64,000 nt of DNA from the NCBI GenBank assembly GCA_047600805.1, contig JASGKG010000001.1, positions 1,922,001 through 1,986,000 on the forward strand, in the 5' to 3' direction. Below the pieces are notes generated by a model. It saw only the letters and a program-made list of their open reading frames with translations, searched no databases and had not been told where the DNA came from. Source of the stretch: JADKHC01 sp047600805. Lineage in GTDB: Bacteria > Verrucomicrobiota > Verrucomicrobiia > Opitutales > Opitutaceae. Shown here in pieces: positions 32,567 through 39,815 of the stretch (position 1 is its first letter; the number at the start of each line of letters is the position of its first letter). The position numbers were made by a program, and so were the translations under genes.

Positions 32567-33442
32567 ATGAATCCAAGTTCCTCTCAAACCAAACCATTTT
32601 CTTCCAGCAACGACACCGCTCTTATTACCGGCGCTTCCAGCGGCATTGGACGTGAACTTGCGCGCGAATTCGCCCGCAATGGGCACCCGGTCGTCATCAC
32701 CGCACCTGTGCAAAGTGAGATCGATGATCTGGCGCGTGAACTGTCGGCTGACTACGGAATCCCGACGACGGCCATCGCTTGCGATCTTTGCGAGCCAGAA
32801 GCCTCGAATCATATTTTCAATAAACTCAGCAGCACGGGAACCGGCGTGGGTATTCTCGTGAATAACGCGGGCCGTGGTCAGCGCGGCAACTTTTGCGAAA
32901 TTCCCATCGAGCGCGACATTGAGATGATCCGATTGAATATCGAGGCGGTGGTGCGGCTCACAAATTTGTTCCTGCCTCCTATGTTGGCTCGCGGACATGG
33001 CCGCATCTTGAACACAGCTTCGATCGCCGGATTCGAGCCCGGGCCGTTAATGGCAATTTATCACGCCACCAAAGCGTTCGTACTTTCTCTTTCGGAGTCT
33101 CTGGCCACCGAATTGAAAGATACGGGAGTCACCGTCACGGCATTATGTCCTGGACCGGTGGATACAGACTTTTTCCCCAAAGCCGACATGATAGACACCA
33201 ACGTCTTTCAAAAGGGCAACGTCATGGCTCCGCAGGAAGTCGCACAGGCCGGCTACAAAGCCGCCATGGCCGGAGAGCGCGTCATCGTGCCGGGCGGCGT
33301 GAACAAAGCCATGGTCTTCGCCCGAAGGCTCATGTCGGAATCTGCTCAAGCCAAACTGAACCAGACCTATTACAAACGGCCTGATTCTCCGCGGCGTCGC
33401 GAGCGCGGCGATGTCGAGAAGGCCGAGCAACACACTTCGTAA
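32567..33442 (+). CDS. SDR-family short-chain dehydrogenase
   Basis: The Rossmann motif is TGASSGIG (near residue 20), NNAGRGQRG follows strand four, and the catalytic residues are in NTASIAGF and YHATKAF. The C-terminal 50 residues resemble the DltE/YqjQ group (GVNKAMVFARRLMSESAQAKLNQTYYKR), often annotated as ketoacyl reductase-like, substrate unknown. The start MNPSSSQ (32567) is chosen because the family begins near the Rossmann fold. It is inserted between the Pol-PE gene (divergent, 191 bases) and ku (67 bases upstream of it), so co-transcription with ku is possible. Confidence 0.85.
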   Translation: MNPSSSQTKPFSSSNDTALITGASSGIGRELAREFARNGHPVVITAPVQSEIDDLARELSADYGIPTTAIACDLCEPEASNHIFNKLSSTGTGVGILVNNAGRGQRGNFCEIPIERDIEMIRLNIEAVVRLTNLFLPPMLARGHGRILNTASIAGFEPGPLMAIYHATKAFVLSLSESLATELKDTGVTVTALCPGPVDTDFFPKADMIDTNVFQKGNVMAPQEVAQAGYKAAMAGERVIVPGGVNKAMVFARRLMSESAQAKLNQTYYKRPDSPRRRERGDVEKAEQHTS

Positions 33443-33509
33443 CAACAAACTCATTTCACGGAATTCCCGGCGCTGAGGTCGCTCTCGGCGCCGACTTCTT
33501 CATCTACTT

Positions 33510-34358
33510 ATGCGTGCCATCTGGAAAGGTTCTATTAGCTTTGGGCTAGTTAGCATTCCGGTCGCAGTACAAAACGCGACGCGGACGGAGGATCTCAAAT
33601 TCCGCCTGCTCCGGGCGACTGACTTGAGTCCCGTTAACTTCAAACGAGTCGCTCAACTCGATGGGAAAGAAGTTCCGTGGAACGAAATCGTCAAAGGTTA
33701 CGAGTACGAAAAGGGAAAATTCGTCGTCCTAAAAGAGGATGACTTCAAGCGGGTCGACCTGGAAGCGACCGACACCATCGACATCGTCGACTTTGTCGAT
33801 TTGAAGCAGATTAACCCAATCTACTTCTACAAACCTTATTATCTTGAGCCCGGCAAGGCGGGCGCCGCGGCCTACGACCTGCTCCGCACGGTGCTTTCCG
33901 AAACCAATAAAGCCGGTATCGCCAAAGTGGTTATCCGCACACGCCAGCATTTGGCAGCGGTGAAAGCCAACGGCGATCTGCTCGTTTTGGAATTGATGCG
34001 TTTCGCGAACGAGCTCGTCTCTCCCTCGGAAGTGAAGGTGCCGGAAGCGAAAAAAAAGCTCGGCCAGCGCGAAATCAAAATGGCCAGCACCCTTGTGGAC
34101 CAGATGACAGAAGATTGGGACCCGTCCAGATACACCGACGACTACCGTTCAGCGTTGATGAAGCTGATCGACAAAAAGATCGAGCTTGGCGGCAAATCGT
34201 TGCCCGCTGACAAACACGGAAAGAGCAAGCCTGCAACTAACGTGATCGATCTCGTGGCAGTACTTGAGCAGAGCCTAAAAGAAAGTGGGAAAGGCAAAGC
34301 CCCCACGTCAGCCGCAACAAAACCCACTCGCAAGAAATCAAGCCGCAAAGCGGCGTAA
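33510..34358 (+). CDS. ku: Bacterial Ku protein (NHEJ)
   Basis: The protein opens MRAIWKGSISFGLVSIPV, the classic bacterial Ku start. It continues with FKRVAQLDGKEVPWNEIVKGYEYEKGKFVVL, DTIDIVDFVDLKQINPIYFYKPYYLEP and the core strand AGIAKVVIRTRQHLA. A Lys/Ser/Thr-rich C-terminal tail (about 40 residues) resembles the DNA-contacting tails of other bacterial Ku proteins. As a homodimer it threads onto broken DNA ends and recruits LigD. With the Pol-PE protein and the ligase nearby, this is a complete two-step NHEJ set. Confidence 0.95.
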   Translation: MRAIWKGSISFGLVSIPVAVQNATRTEDLKFRLLRATDLSPVNFKRVAQLDGKEVPWNEIVKGYEYEKGKFVVLKEDDFKRVDLEATDTIDIVDFVDLKQINPIYFYKPYYLEPGKAGAAAYDLLRTVLSETNKAGIAKVVIRTRQHLAAVKANGDLLVLELMRFANELVSPSEVKVPEAKKKLGQREIKMASTLVDQMTEDWDPSRYTDDYRSALMKLIDKKIELGGKSLPADKHGKSKPATNVIDLVAVLEQSLKESGKGKAPTSAATKPTRKKSSRKAA

Positions 34359-34374
34359 GCACCCTCGGTGACAC

Positions 34375-34418
34375 GCACGGCCTACCGCGAGCGGCTGGCC
34401 GTGCTTTCAGGTTTTTTT
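34375..34418 (+). terminator. Rho-independent terminator of ku
   Basis: The arms GCACGGCC (34375-34382) and GGCCGTGC (34397-34404) form an 8-base-pair stem around a 14-base loop. TTTCAGG and a run of seven T follow, up to 34418. It also reaches the stop codon of the convergent haem-protein gene. Confidence 0.8.
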
Positions 34419-35970
34419 AAAGCACGCGGAGGAATGCGACCAAGTCGGATTTTTCTTCGGGAGCGAGTTTTAGCTCAAGCACTAGGTTGAAGAATTCAAC
34501 AGTGTCCTCAAGCGTGAAGCAGCGCCCATCGTGCATGTACGGCGGACTTTCCTTAATGCCGCGCAAAGTGAATGTCTTGATCGGCCCGTCGGGCGGTTCA
34601 TCCAAGAAACGCTCCACGTGCAGGTCATGCATCTGCTGGTCCATGAACGGGGGAGGCATGTGGCACGAAGCGCACTGGCCTTTGCCAAAGAAGATCGCTT
34701 CGCCGCGCACCTCTTTTGCCGTAGCCTTCTTCGGATCGAGTCGGCCCATCGGGTTCAGTTTTGGAGCCGGAGGGAAATCCAGCATGTTTTGGAACTGCGC
34801 CATGTGGCTCACTCGGACGCGATCCAATATATTCGCCCCTTTCTTTATTGCGCGGATTGGGTCTCCGTTGAAGTAAGCGGTGCGCTGTTCGAACTCGGTG
34901 AAGTCCTCAACCGACCGCAAACTTCGCTTCGAGCCATGGATCTGTTGATTGAAGAGCCCGCGCAAGCTGGTCGTATCCAGACGAAACCTACGTTGCTGCG
35001 GACGCGTATCTGGGTTGAGGTGGAATTGTCCGGTGGTGTGCCCGTTGACGTGACAATCAAGACAGCTTACGCCCAAGCTCGGATTAACGGACTTCCGATC
35101 GTCTGTGGGATTGAACTCTTCCTGAGGAAACGGCGTCACGAGAAACTGCAATCCATCAAGTTGTACCGGAGTGAGCAGATCTTTGAAGAGCCGATAGAAG
35201 TTGTTTATGGAAACGACTTCCCCTCGTGAAACGTCTCCAAGCTCCGGTCGATTTTGGAGAAAGATCGCTGCCGGAAACTCCGGCAAAAATGCCTCCGGCA
35301 GATCGAAATCGACGTCGAAGCGCTGCAACCGCGGGAACATCTCGATCTGCACCTGCGGAAACACCTGGCCGCCGGGCGTCTGTTTCGGATGCGGCAGTGA
35401 CGGATAAGGAAACAGCCCTTGTGCCTTGATCTGCTCAGGACTCATATTGGCGAGCGCCTCCCAGCTCATGCCATTCTTTAATCGTGCGGTTGGGCCAACG
35501 GCGAGCGGTTTTCCCCGGGTCATTTTGACCTCTGGGTCGAGTCGCGGAGTGAGGTTGTAGCGGCTCTCGAGCAATTGACGCTGTTTGGCCATTACGCCTG
35601 CCTTGTCGCCCATTTCCGCCTTCATCATTGCCTCTGGACTTTCGTTGGGGACTTTCGCATTCAGCGGATCGCGCGAGAAATCGAAGCCGGTCATTTTTCC
35701 CTCGTCTGGCTGGTTTTGGAAGGCAGGAGAACTGGGTGGCGCCTTCGACGGATCAAATACGCCCGACTGGTCGTGGGCGTTCTTCTTTTGCTCCGGACGG
35801 CTGCCCGGCATCGGCCGTGGCGACTGCGCATCCTCAACGGCGTCAGGCAGCGGCCGCGGTGCCGCAGCTGGCTCGGCTGCCTGCAACAACCCGAGCACAG
35901 AGAAGGCCAGAGCGCCGGCACCTAAAAGGCCGCGCTGCAGATTCGTGGTGCGAAAACGAAACTTTTTCAT
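34417..35970 (-). CDS. Di-haem cytochrome c peroxidase-like protein
   Basis: A signal peptide (MKKFRFRTTNLQRGLLGAGALAFSVLGLLQAAE) is followed by a Pro-rich region. Two haem c sites, CLDCH (near residue 300) and CASCH (near residue 440), mark the MauG/bacterial cytochrome c peroxidase superfamily. The C-terminal motif FTLRGIKESPPYMHDGR with EDTVEFFN is typical of the peroxidase family. The N-terminal 250 residues, with many Pro and Gln, are longer than in classic CcpA. It probably reduces peroxide or oxidises a partner in the periplasm. It begins 29 bases after the dehydrogenase gene, so the two are in one operon. Confidence 0.85.
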   Translation of the reverse strand: MKKFRFRTTNLQRGLLGAGALAFSVLGLLQAAEPAAAPRPLPDAVEDAQSPRPMPGSRPEQKKNAHDQSGVFDPSKAPPSSPAFQNQPDEGKMTGFDFSRDPLNAKVPNESPEAMMKAEMGDKAGVMAKQRQLLESRYNLTPRLDPEVKMTRGKPLAVGPTARLKNGMSWEALANMSPEQIKAQGLFPYPSLPHPKQTPGGQVFPQVQIEMFPRLQRFDVDFDLPEAFLPEFPAAIFLQNRPELGDVSRGEVVSINNFYRLFKDLLTPVQLDGLQFLVTPFPQEEFNPTDDRKSVNPSLGVSCLDCHVNGHTTGQFHLNPDTRPQQRRFRLDTTSLRGLFNQQIHGSKRSLRSVEDFTEFEQRTAYFNGDPIRAIKKGANILDRVRVSHMAQFQNMLDFPPAPKLNPMGRLDPKKATAKEVRGEAIFFGKGQCASCHMPPPFMDQQMHDLHVERFLDEPPDGPIKTFTLRGIKESPPYMHDGRCFTLEDTVEFFNLVLELKLAPEEKSDLVAFLRVL

Positions 35971-35999
35971 AGGGGTAAACGTTTTTACGGTGGTTTCGA

Positions 36000-37160
36000 C
36001 TATGCTGCGGGGTCGAGGACGACCTTGATGCAACCATCGAGTTTGTTGACGAACATGTCGTAGGCTTCGGGCGCGTTGGTGAGCGGTACTCGGTGCGTAA
36101 TCACAAACGATGGGTCGATTTTCCCATCCTCGACCAGCTTGAGCAACGGCCGCAGGTAGCGATGCACGTGGGTCTGTCCTGTTTCGATGCGCACGCCTTT
36201 ATTCATCACTGCGCCGAAAGGCACTTTATCCAAAACGCCCGCGTAAACACCCGGGACTGAAACCGTGCCGGCTTTACGAACACAACGCATCGCTTGCCGC
36301 AGCGCGAAGGGCCGGTCTGTTTCCATTTTCAGAGTTTGTTTCACAGCGTCGTACGTGGAGCCGTGAGCCTCCATACCGACCGCGTCGATCACGGCGTCCG
36401 GGCCTCGACCACCCGTCAGCTCTTTCAGCCTGTCCATCACCTCTTCAACGGCGTCGATCGCAATCGCTCCCGCCGCTTCGGCCATTGCCCGGCGCTCTGG
36501 CACTGAATCGATGGCGATTACTTTCGCTGCTCCCAAGAGCAAAGCTGAACGAATCGCGAATTGCCCAACCGGTCCGCATCCCCAAACTGCCACGACACTT
36601 CTTCCCGCCTGGATGTGGCAATTCTCCGCTGCCATGTAGCCCGTCGGAAAAATATCAGACAGGAAAAGAACTTTTTCGTCCGGTAAATCGTTTTCAATTT
36701 TGATCGGACCAACATCTGCAAACGGCACGCGCACATATTGCGCCTGCCCACCGGCGTAACCACCCGTCATGTGCGAATAGCCGAAAAGACCGGCCGGACT
36801 GTAGCCCATCAGCGCCTCGGCGATTTCGGCGTTCGGGTTAGTGTTGTCGCAGCACGACCATTCTTGGCGTATGCAATGCGAACAACAGCCGCAGGAAATC
36901 GCGAAAGGCACGACGACCCTGTCGCCAACCTGTCTCTTTTTAACGCCGGGCCCTATTTCCACGACCTCTCCCATGAACTCGTGTCCCAGGATGTCGCCTT
37001 TCTCCAGAGTAGGTATATAACCATCATAAAGGTGGATATCCGATCCACAAATCGCGGTGGACGTCACTTTGACGATACAGTCCTGCGGGTTGAGGATCTT
37101 CGGATCGGCGACTTCCTGAATCTGCATTTTTTTCTTTCCCATCCATACGGCTGCTTTCAT
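36000..37160 (-). CDS. Zinc-dependent alcohol dehydrogenase (formaldehyde-dehydrogenase-like)
   Basis: This is a medium-chain dehydrogenase of 386 residues. Catalytic zinc ligands are in ICGSDIH and GHEFMGEVVEIG; the structural-zinc Cys cluster is CGCCSHCIRQEWSCC; the nucleotide motif is VWGCGPVGQFA. The long insertion after the Cys cluster (LMGYSPAGLFGYSHMTGGYAGGQAQYVRVP) matches the glutathione-independent formaldehyde-dehydrogenase group. The substrate is not certain. A Shine-Dalgarno (AAAGGA) precedes the ATG, which overlaps the stop of the SRPBCC gene (ATGA at 37157-37160). Confidence 0.9.
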   Translation of the reverse strand: MKAAVWMGKKKMQIQEVADPKILNPQDCIVKVTSTAICGSDIHLYDGYIPTLEKGDILGHEFMGEVVEIGPGVKKRQVGDRVVVPFAISCGCCSHCIRQEWSCCDNTNPNAEIAEALMGYSPAGLFGYSHMTGGYAGGQAQYVRVPFADVGPIKIENDLPDEKVLFLSDIFPTGYMAAENCHIQAGRSVVAVWGCGPVGQFAIRSALLLGAAKVIAIDSVPERRAMAEAAGAIAIDAVEEVMDRLKELTGGRGPDAVIDAVGMEAHGSTYDAVKQTLKMETDRPFALRQAMRCVRKAGTVSVPGVYAGVLDKVPFGAVMNKGVRIETGQTHVHRYLRPLLKLVEDGKIDPSFVITHRVPLTNAPEAYDMFVNKLDGCIKVVLDPAA

Positions 37161-37732
37161 TTGCGTCCTTTCTTACCAGCCTGCGGACGTCCGACGGGCT
37201 GGCCTTCAATTGTTGGCATTTCACCGGTTTCCATAAGCGCTTTGAAGCGACGAAGCGTGTCGCCTACCTGCTTTGCGGGGTCTTCAGCAAAAAGTTTGGT
37301 GAAGAGCGCCCCGACGGGACCTGCCGGCGGGTTGTATTCACTTTTCAACGTCACTTCTGTTCCCTCGTCGCCCGGCGCCGTCTCGAAACGAATCGTCCCC
37401 GCGTTCGCGACGTCTGCTCCCGGGAGCGTCTCCCAAGCAATCAACTGGCCGGGATGATCGTTGATGATCGCGGACGTCCAGTGTGGATGGCGTTCACCGG
37501 GAGGACCACTGACGGTCCAGTCCGACTCCGTCTCCGAACGGGTTGCAATACTCACTGGGTGACGAATGATGCGCTGCAGATTCTCCGGATTGCGCCAAAA
37601 CGCGTACAGTTCAGCGGCGGGTTTCCGAATCGTTACCGCTCTGGTAATTTTCACGCCATGATCCCCCGGAACAGCGATATTCGACTGTTCGACGGGCTCC
37701 GGCGTTTCGACTGAAGTAAGTTTCGTTTCCAT
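37157..37732 (-). CDS. SRPBCC-family (polyketide-cyclase-like) protein
   Basis: The core starts at VKITRAVTIRKPAAELYAFWRNPENLQRIIRHP, the usual opening strand and helix of SRPBCC/START-like proteins. It ends with a helix containing KLFAEDPAKQVGDTLRRFKALMETGE, similar to the cyclase/dehydrase group common in bacteria. A hydrophobic ligand is expected from the fold; the identity is unknown. The C-terminus is basic (QAGKKGRK). It overlaps the dehydrogenase gene by four bases and lies 14 bases after a tiny membrane gene, giving a tight four-gene operon. Confidence 0.85.
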   Translation of the reverse strand: METKLTSVETPEPVEQSNIAVPGDHGVKITRAVTIRKPAAELYAFWRNPENLQRIIRHPVSIATRSETESDWTVSGPPGERHPHWTSAIINDHPGQLIAWETLPGADVANAGTIRFETAPGDEGTEVTLKSEYNPPAGPVGALFTKLFAEDPAKQVGDTLRRFKALMETGEMPTIEGQPVGRPQAGKKGRK

Positions 37733-37746
37733 AAATTGACAATGCG

Positions 37747-37851
37747 TCAGCGGTCACCTGGTCCTTTTTTCCGCCGCGCTTTTGCTACTCCCGCGACGAT
37801 TCCCACTATGGCAATGACTGCCAGAACGAAGATGATGGTTTCGATACCCAC
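37747..37851 (-). CDS. 34-residue membrane protein heading the dehydrogenase operon
   Basis: A GTG at 37851 starts a 34-codon frame: VGIETIIFVLAVIAIVGIVAG, one membrane helix, then a basic tail KARRKKGPGDR. An in-frame stop lies only about 30 bases upstream and no ATG fits, so GTG is the likely start. A GGGAGG purine stretch sits about 30 bases before it. The length and positive-inside tail resemble many tiny anchors. It ends 14 bases before the SRPBCC gene. I know no family; the call rests on the clean helix-plus-tail design. Confidence 0.5.
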   Translation of the reverse strand: MGIETIIFVLAVIAIVGIVAGVAKARRKKGPGDR

Positions 37852-38004
37852 GGGCTGAGCGGTTGAGGTTGAATTTGCCTAAACCTCCCGCCATACCTAA
37901 AGGTCCGGTGTCAGGTGATCGGCTACTGCATCACACTACCCCGGCGCCGAACAACTGTCATCCGGCGATCATACCTGCTGGCTCTAGGAGGATCGCCCCG
38001 AAAC

Positions 38005-39798
38005 TCACGTAGTGCGTTCCTCCGCTGGGCCGACCGTCCGCGGGTTCAAGTTGTGCGCAGTGTTCACCAGTGCGACGTGAGAAAACGCTTGCGGCACATT
38101 GCCCAACTGCCGCGCATCCTTCGCGTCATATTCCTCGGCCAGCAGCCCCAGATCGTTCGCCACACCCAATAAGCGCGTAAAGAGAGCCTTGGCGTCCGCG
38201 TGCCGACCCATCAAATAGTAACAATCCGCCAGCCAAAACGAACACGGAAGAAACGCGCCTTCCCCTGGTGGAAGGCCATCCACCTGGCCCGTCGGGCTCG
38301 TTCGATATCTCAAAACTAATCCGTCCACCACGAGGTCCTTTTCGATCCGCTCCACCGTCGCCACGATTCGCGGATCCGTTGCCGGGAGAAATCCTACCAA
38401 CGGCAGCATGAGCAAACTGGCATCGAGCTCTGACGAACCATAATACTGAGTGAAACATTTCCGTTCCGGATCCAGTGCCCGCTGGCAAATGTCTTGGTGG
38501 ATCTCGTTTCGCACCGCCGTCCACGTGGTACTGTCGCCCTGCAGTCCAAACTGCTCCACCGCCTTCACCGCGCGATCCATAGCCACCCAGGCCATCACCT
38601 TTGAATGGGTAAAATGCCGCCGCGGACCACGGATTTCCCAGATTCCCTCGTCTGGATCGCGCCAATGTGCCGTGACGAAATCGACGATGTGCCGCTGGAG
38701 CCGCCACGAAGGCTCGTCTGTTTTGATGCCGGTGAGTCGCGCCGCGTGCATCGCATCCATCACCTCGCCGTAGACGTCCAGCTGAAATTGCTCCGCTGCC
38801 GCATTTCCGATCCGCACCGGGCGCGAGTTTTCATACCCAGTAAGATGATCCAACTGAAACTCAGGCAGGCGACGTTCACCCGCCAAACCATACATAATCT
38901 GCAATTGCGCCGGATCTCCCGCGACCGCCCGGAGCAGCCAATTACCCCACGCCATCGCTTCCTCCGTGTAGCCGGCGTTCATGAACGAATACAACGTAAA
39001 CGTTGCATCCCGCAGCCAGCAGAAACGGTAATCCCAGTTGCGCACGCCGCCGATAAACTCCGGCAACGAGGTCGTTGCCGCCGCCACGATTCCGCCGGTT
39101 GGCGCATAGGTAAGCGCTTTCAACGTCAACAGCGACCGAACCACCATCTTCTTCCAGGGCCCTTTGTACGTGCATCGGCCAGCCCACGATTGCCAATGCT
39201 CGGCGGTGCTTTTAAGAGCCTGTTCGATGTCGATAGGCGGTGGGATTGGTTCGTGTGAAGGAAACCAACTCAGCACAAAGGTCTTTCGCTCGCCTTGAGC
39301 GACGGTGAACTGAGCGACCGTCGAGAGGTCTTCGCCTCTCACCGGAACTTGCGTCCGCAAGGCGATGCCGTTTGGTCCGGCGACAGCCGTTACACCGCCT
39401 TCGTCCAAGTGCCGCACCCACGGCACCGTTCGACCGTAATCGAAGCGGATGATCAGCTTCATGTGCATCGCGACTTCCCCAGAAACCCCTTCCACGATTC
39501 GGACCAACTCCCGCGCTTCCCGACCAAGCGGCATGAAGTCGATCAGCTTAACTGTACCGGCATCGGTCATGAACTCTGTTTCCAGAATCAGCGTGTTTTC
39601 TCGATAGCTCCGCTGGCATTTGGTGACACGTCCTGCCGGCGCGATTTTCCAACAGCCGTTGCCTTCGTGTCCCAACAATGCCGCGAAGCAGGCTTCCGAT
39701 CCAAAACGGGGAAGGCACAACCAGTCAACCGATCCATTTATTCCCACCAACGCAACGGTGTGCATATCGCCTACCACTCCATAATCTTCGATTTTCAT
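38005..39798 (-). CDS. Glycoside hydrolase family 15 (glucoamylase/trehalase-like)
   Basis: The protein begins IEDYGVVGDMHTVALVGINGSVDWLCLPRF, the usual GH15 opening. It carries NWDYRFCWLRDATFTLYSF (first acid motif) and EGAFLPCSFWLADCYYL (second, with the catalytic Glu). Members hydrolyse alpha-1,4-glucosides, isomaltooligosaccharides or trehalose. It ends the glgX-treZ-treY operon, 17 bases after treY. A role in trimming glucan or degrading trehalose is likely, but which is not decidable from sequence. Length, 597 residues, is normal for the family. Confidence 0.9.
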   Translation of the reverse strand: MKIEDYGVVGDMHTVALVGINGSVDWLCLPRFGSEACFAALLGHEGNGCWKIAPAGRVTKCQRSYRENTLILETEFMTDAGTVKLIDFMPLGREARELVRIVEGVSGEVAMHMKLIIRFDYGRTVPWVRHLDEGGVTAVAGPNGIALRTQVPVRGEDLSTVAQFTVAQGERKTFVLSWFPSHEPIPPPIDIEQALKSTAEHWQSWAGRCTYKGPWKKMVVRSLLTLKALTYAPTGGIVAAATTSLPEFIGGVRNWDYRFCWLRDATFTLYSFMNAGYTEEAMAWGNWLLRAVAGDPAQLQIMYGLAGERRLPEFQLDHLTGYENSRPVRIGNAAAEQFQLDVYGEVMDAMHAARLTGIKTDEPSWRLQRHIVDFVTAHWRDPDEGIWEIRGPRRHFTHSKVMAWVAMDRAVKAVEQFGLQGDSTTWTAVRNEIHQDICQRALDPERKCFTQYYGSSELDASLLMLPLVGFLPATDPRIVATVERIEKDLVVDGLVLRYRTSPTGQVDGLPPGEGAFLPCSFWLADCYYLMGRHADAKALFTRLLGVANDLGLLAEEYDAKDARQLGNVPQAFSHVALVNTAHNLNPRTVGPAEERTT

Positions 39799-39815
39799 GA
39801 GGGGAACGCGTTGCG

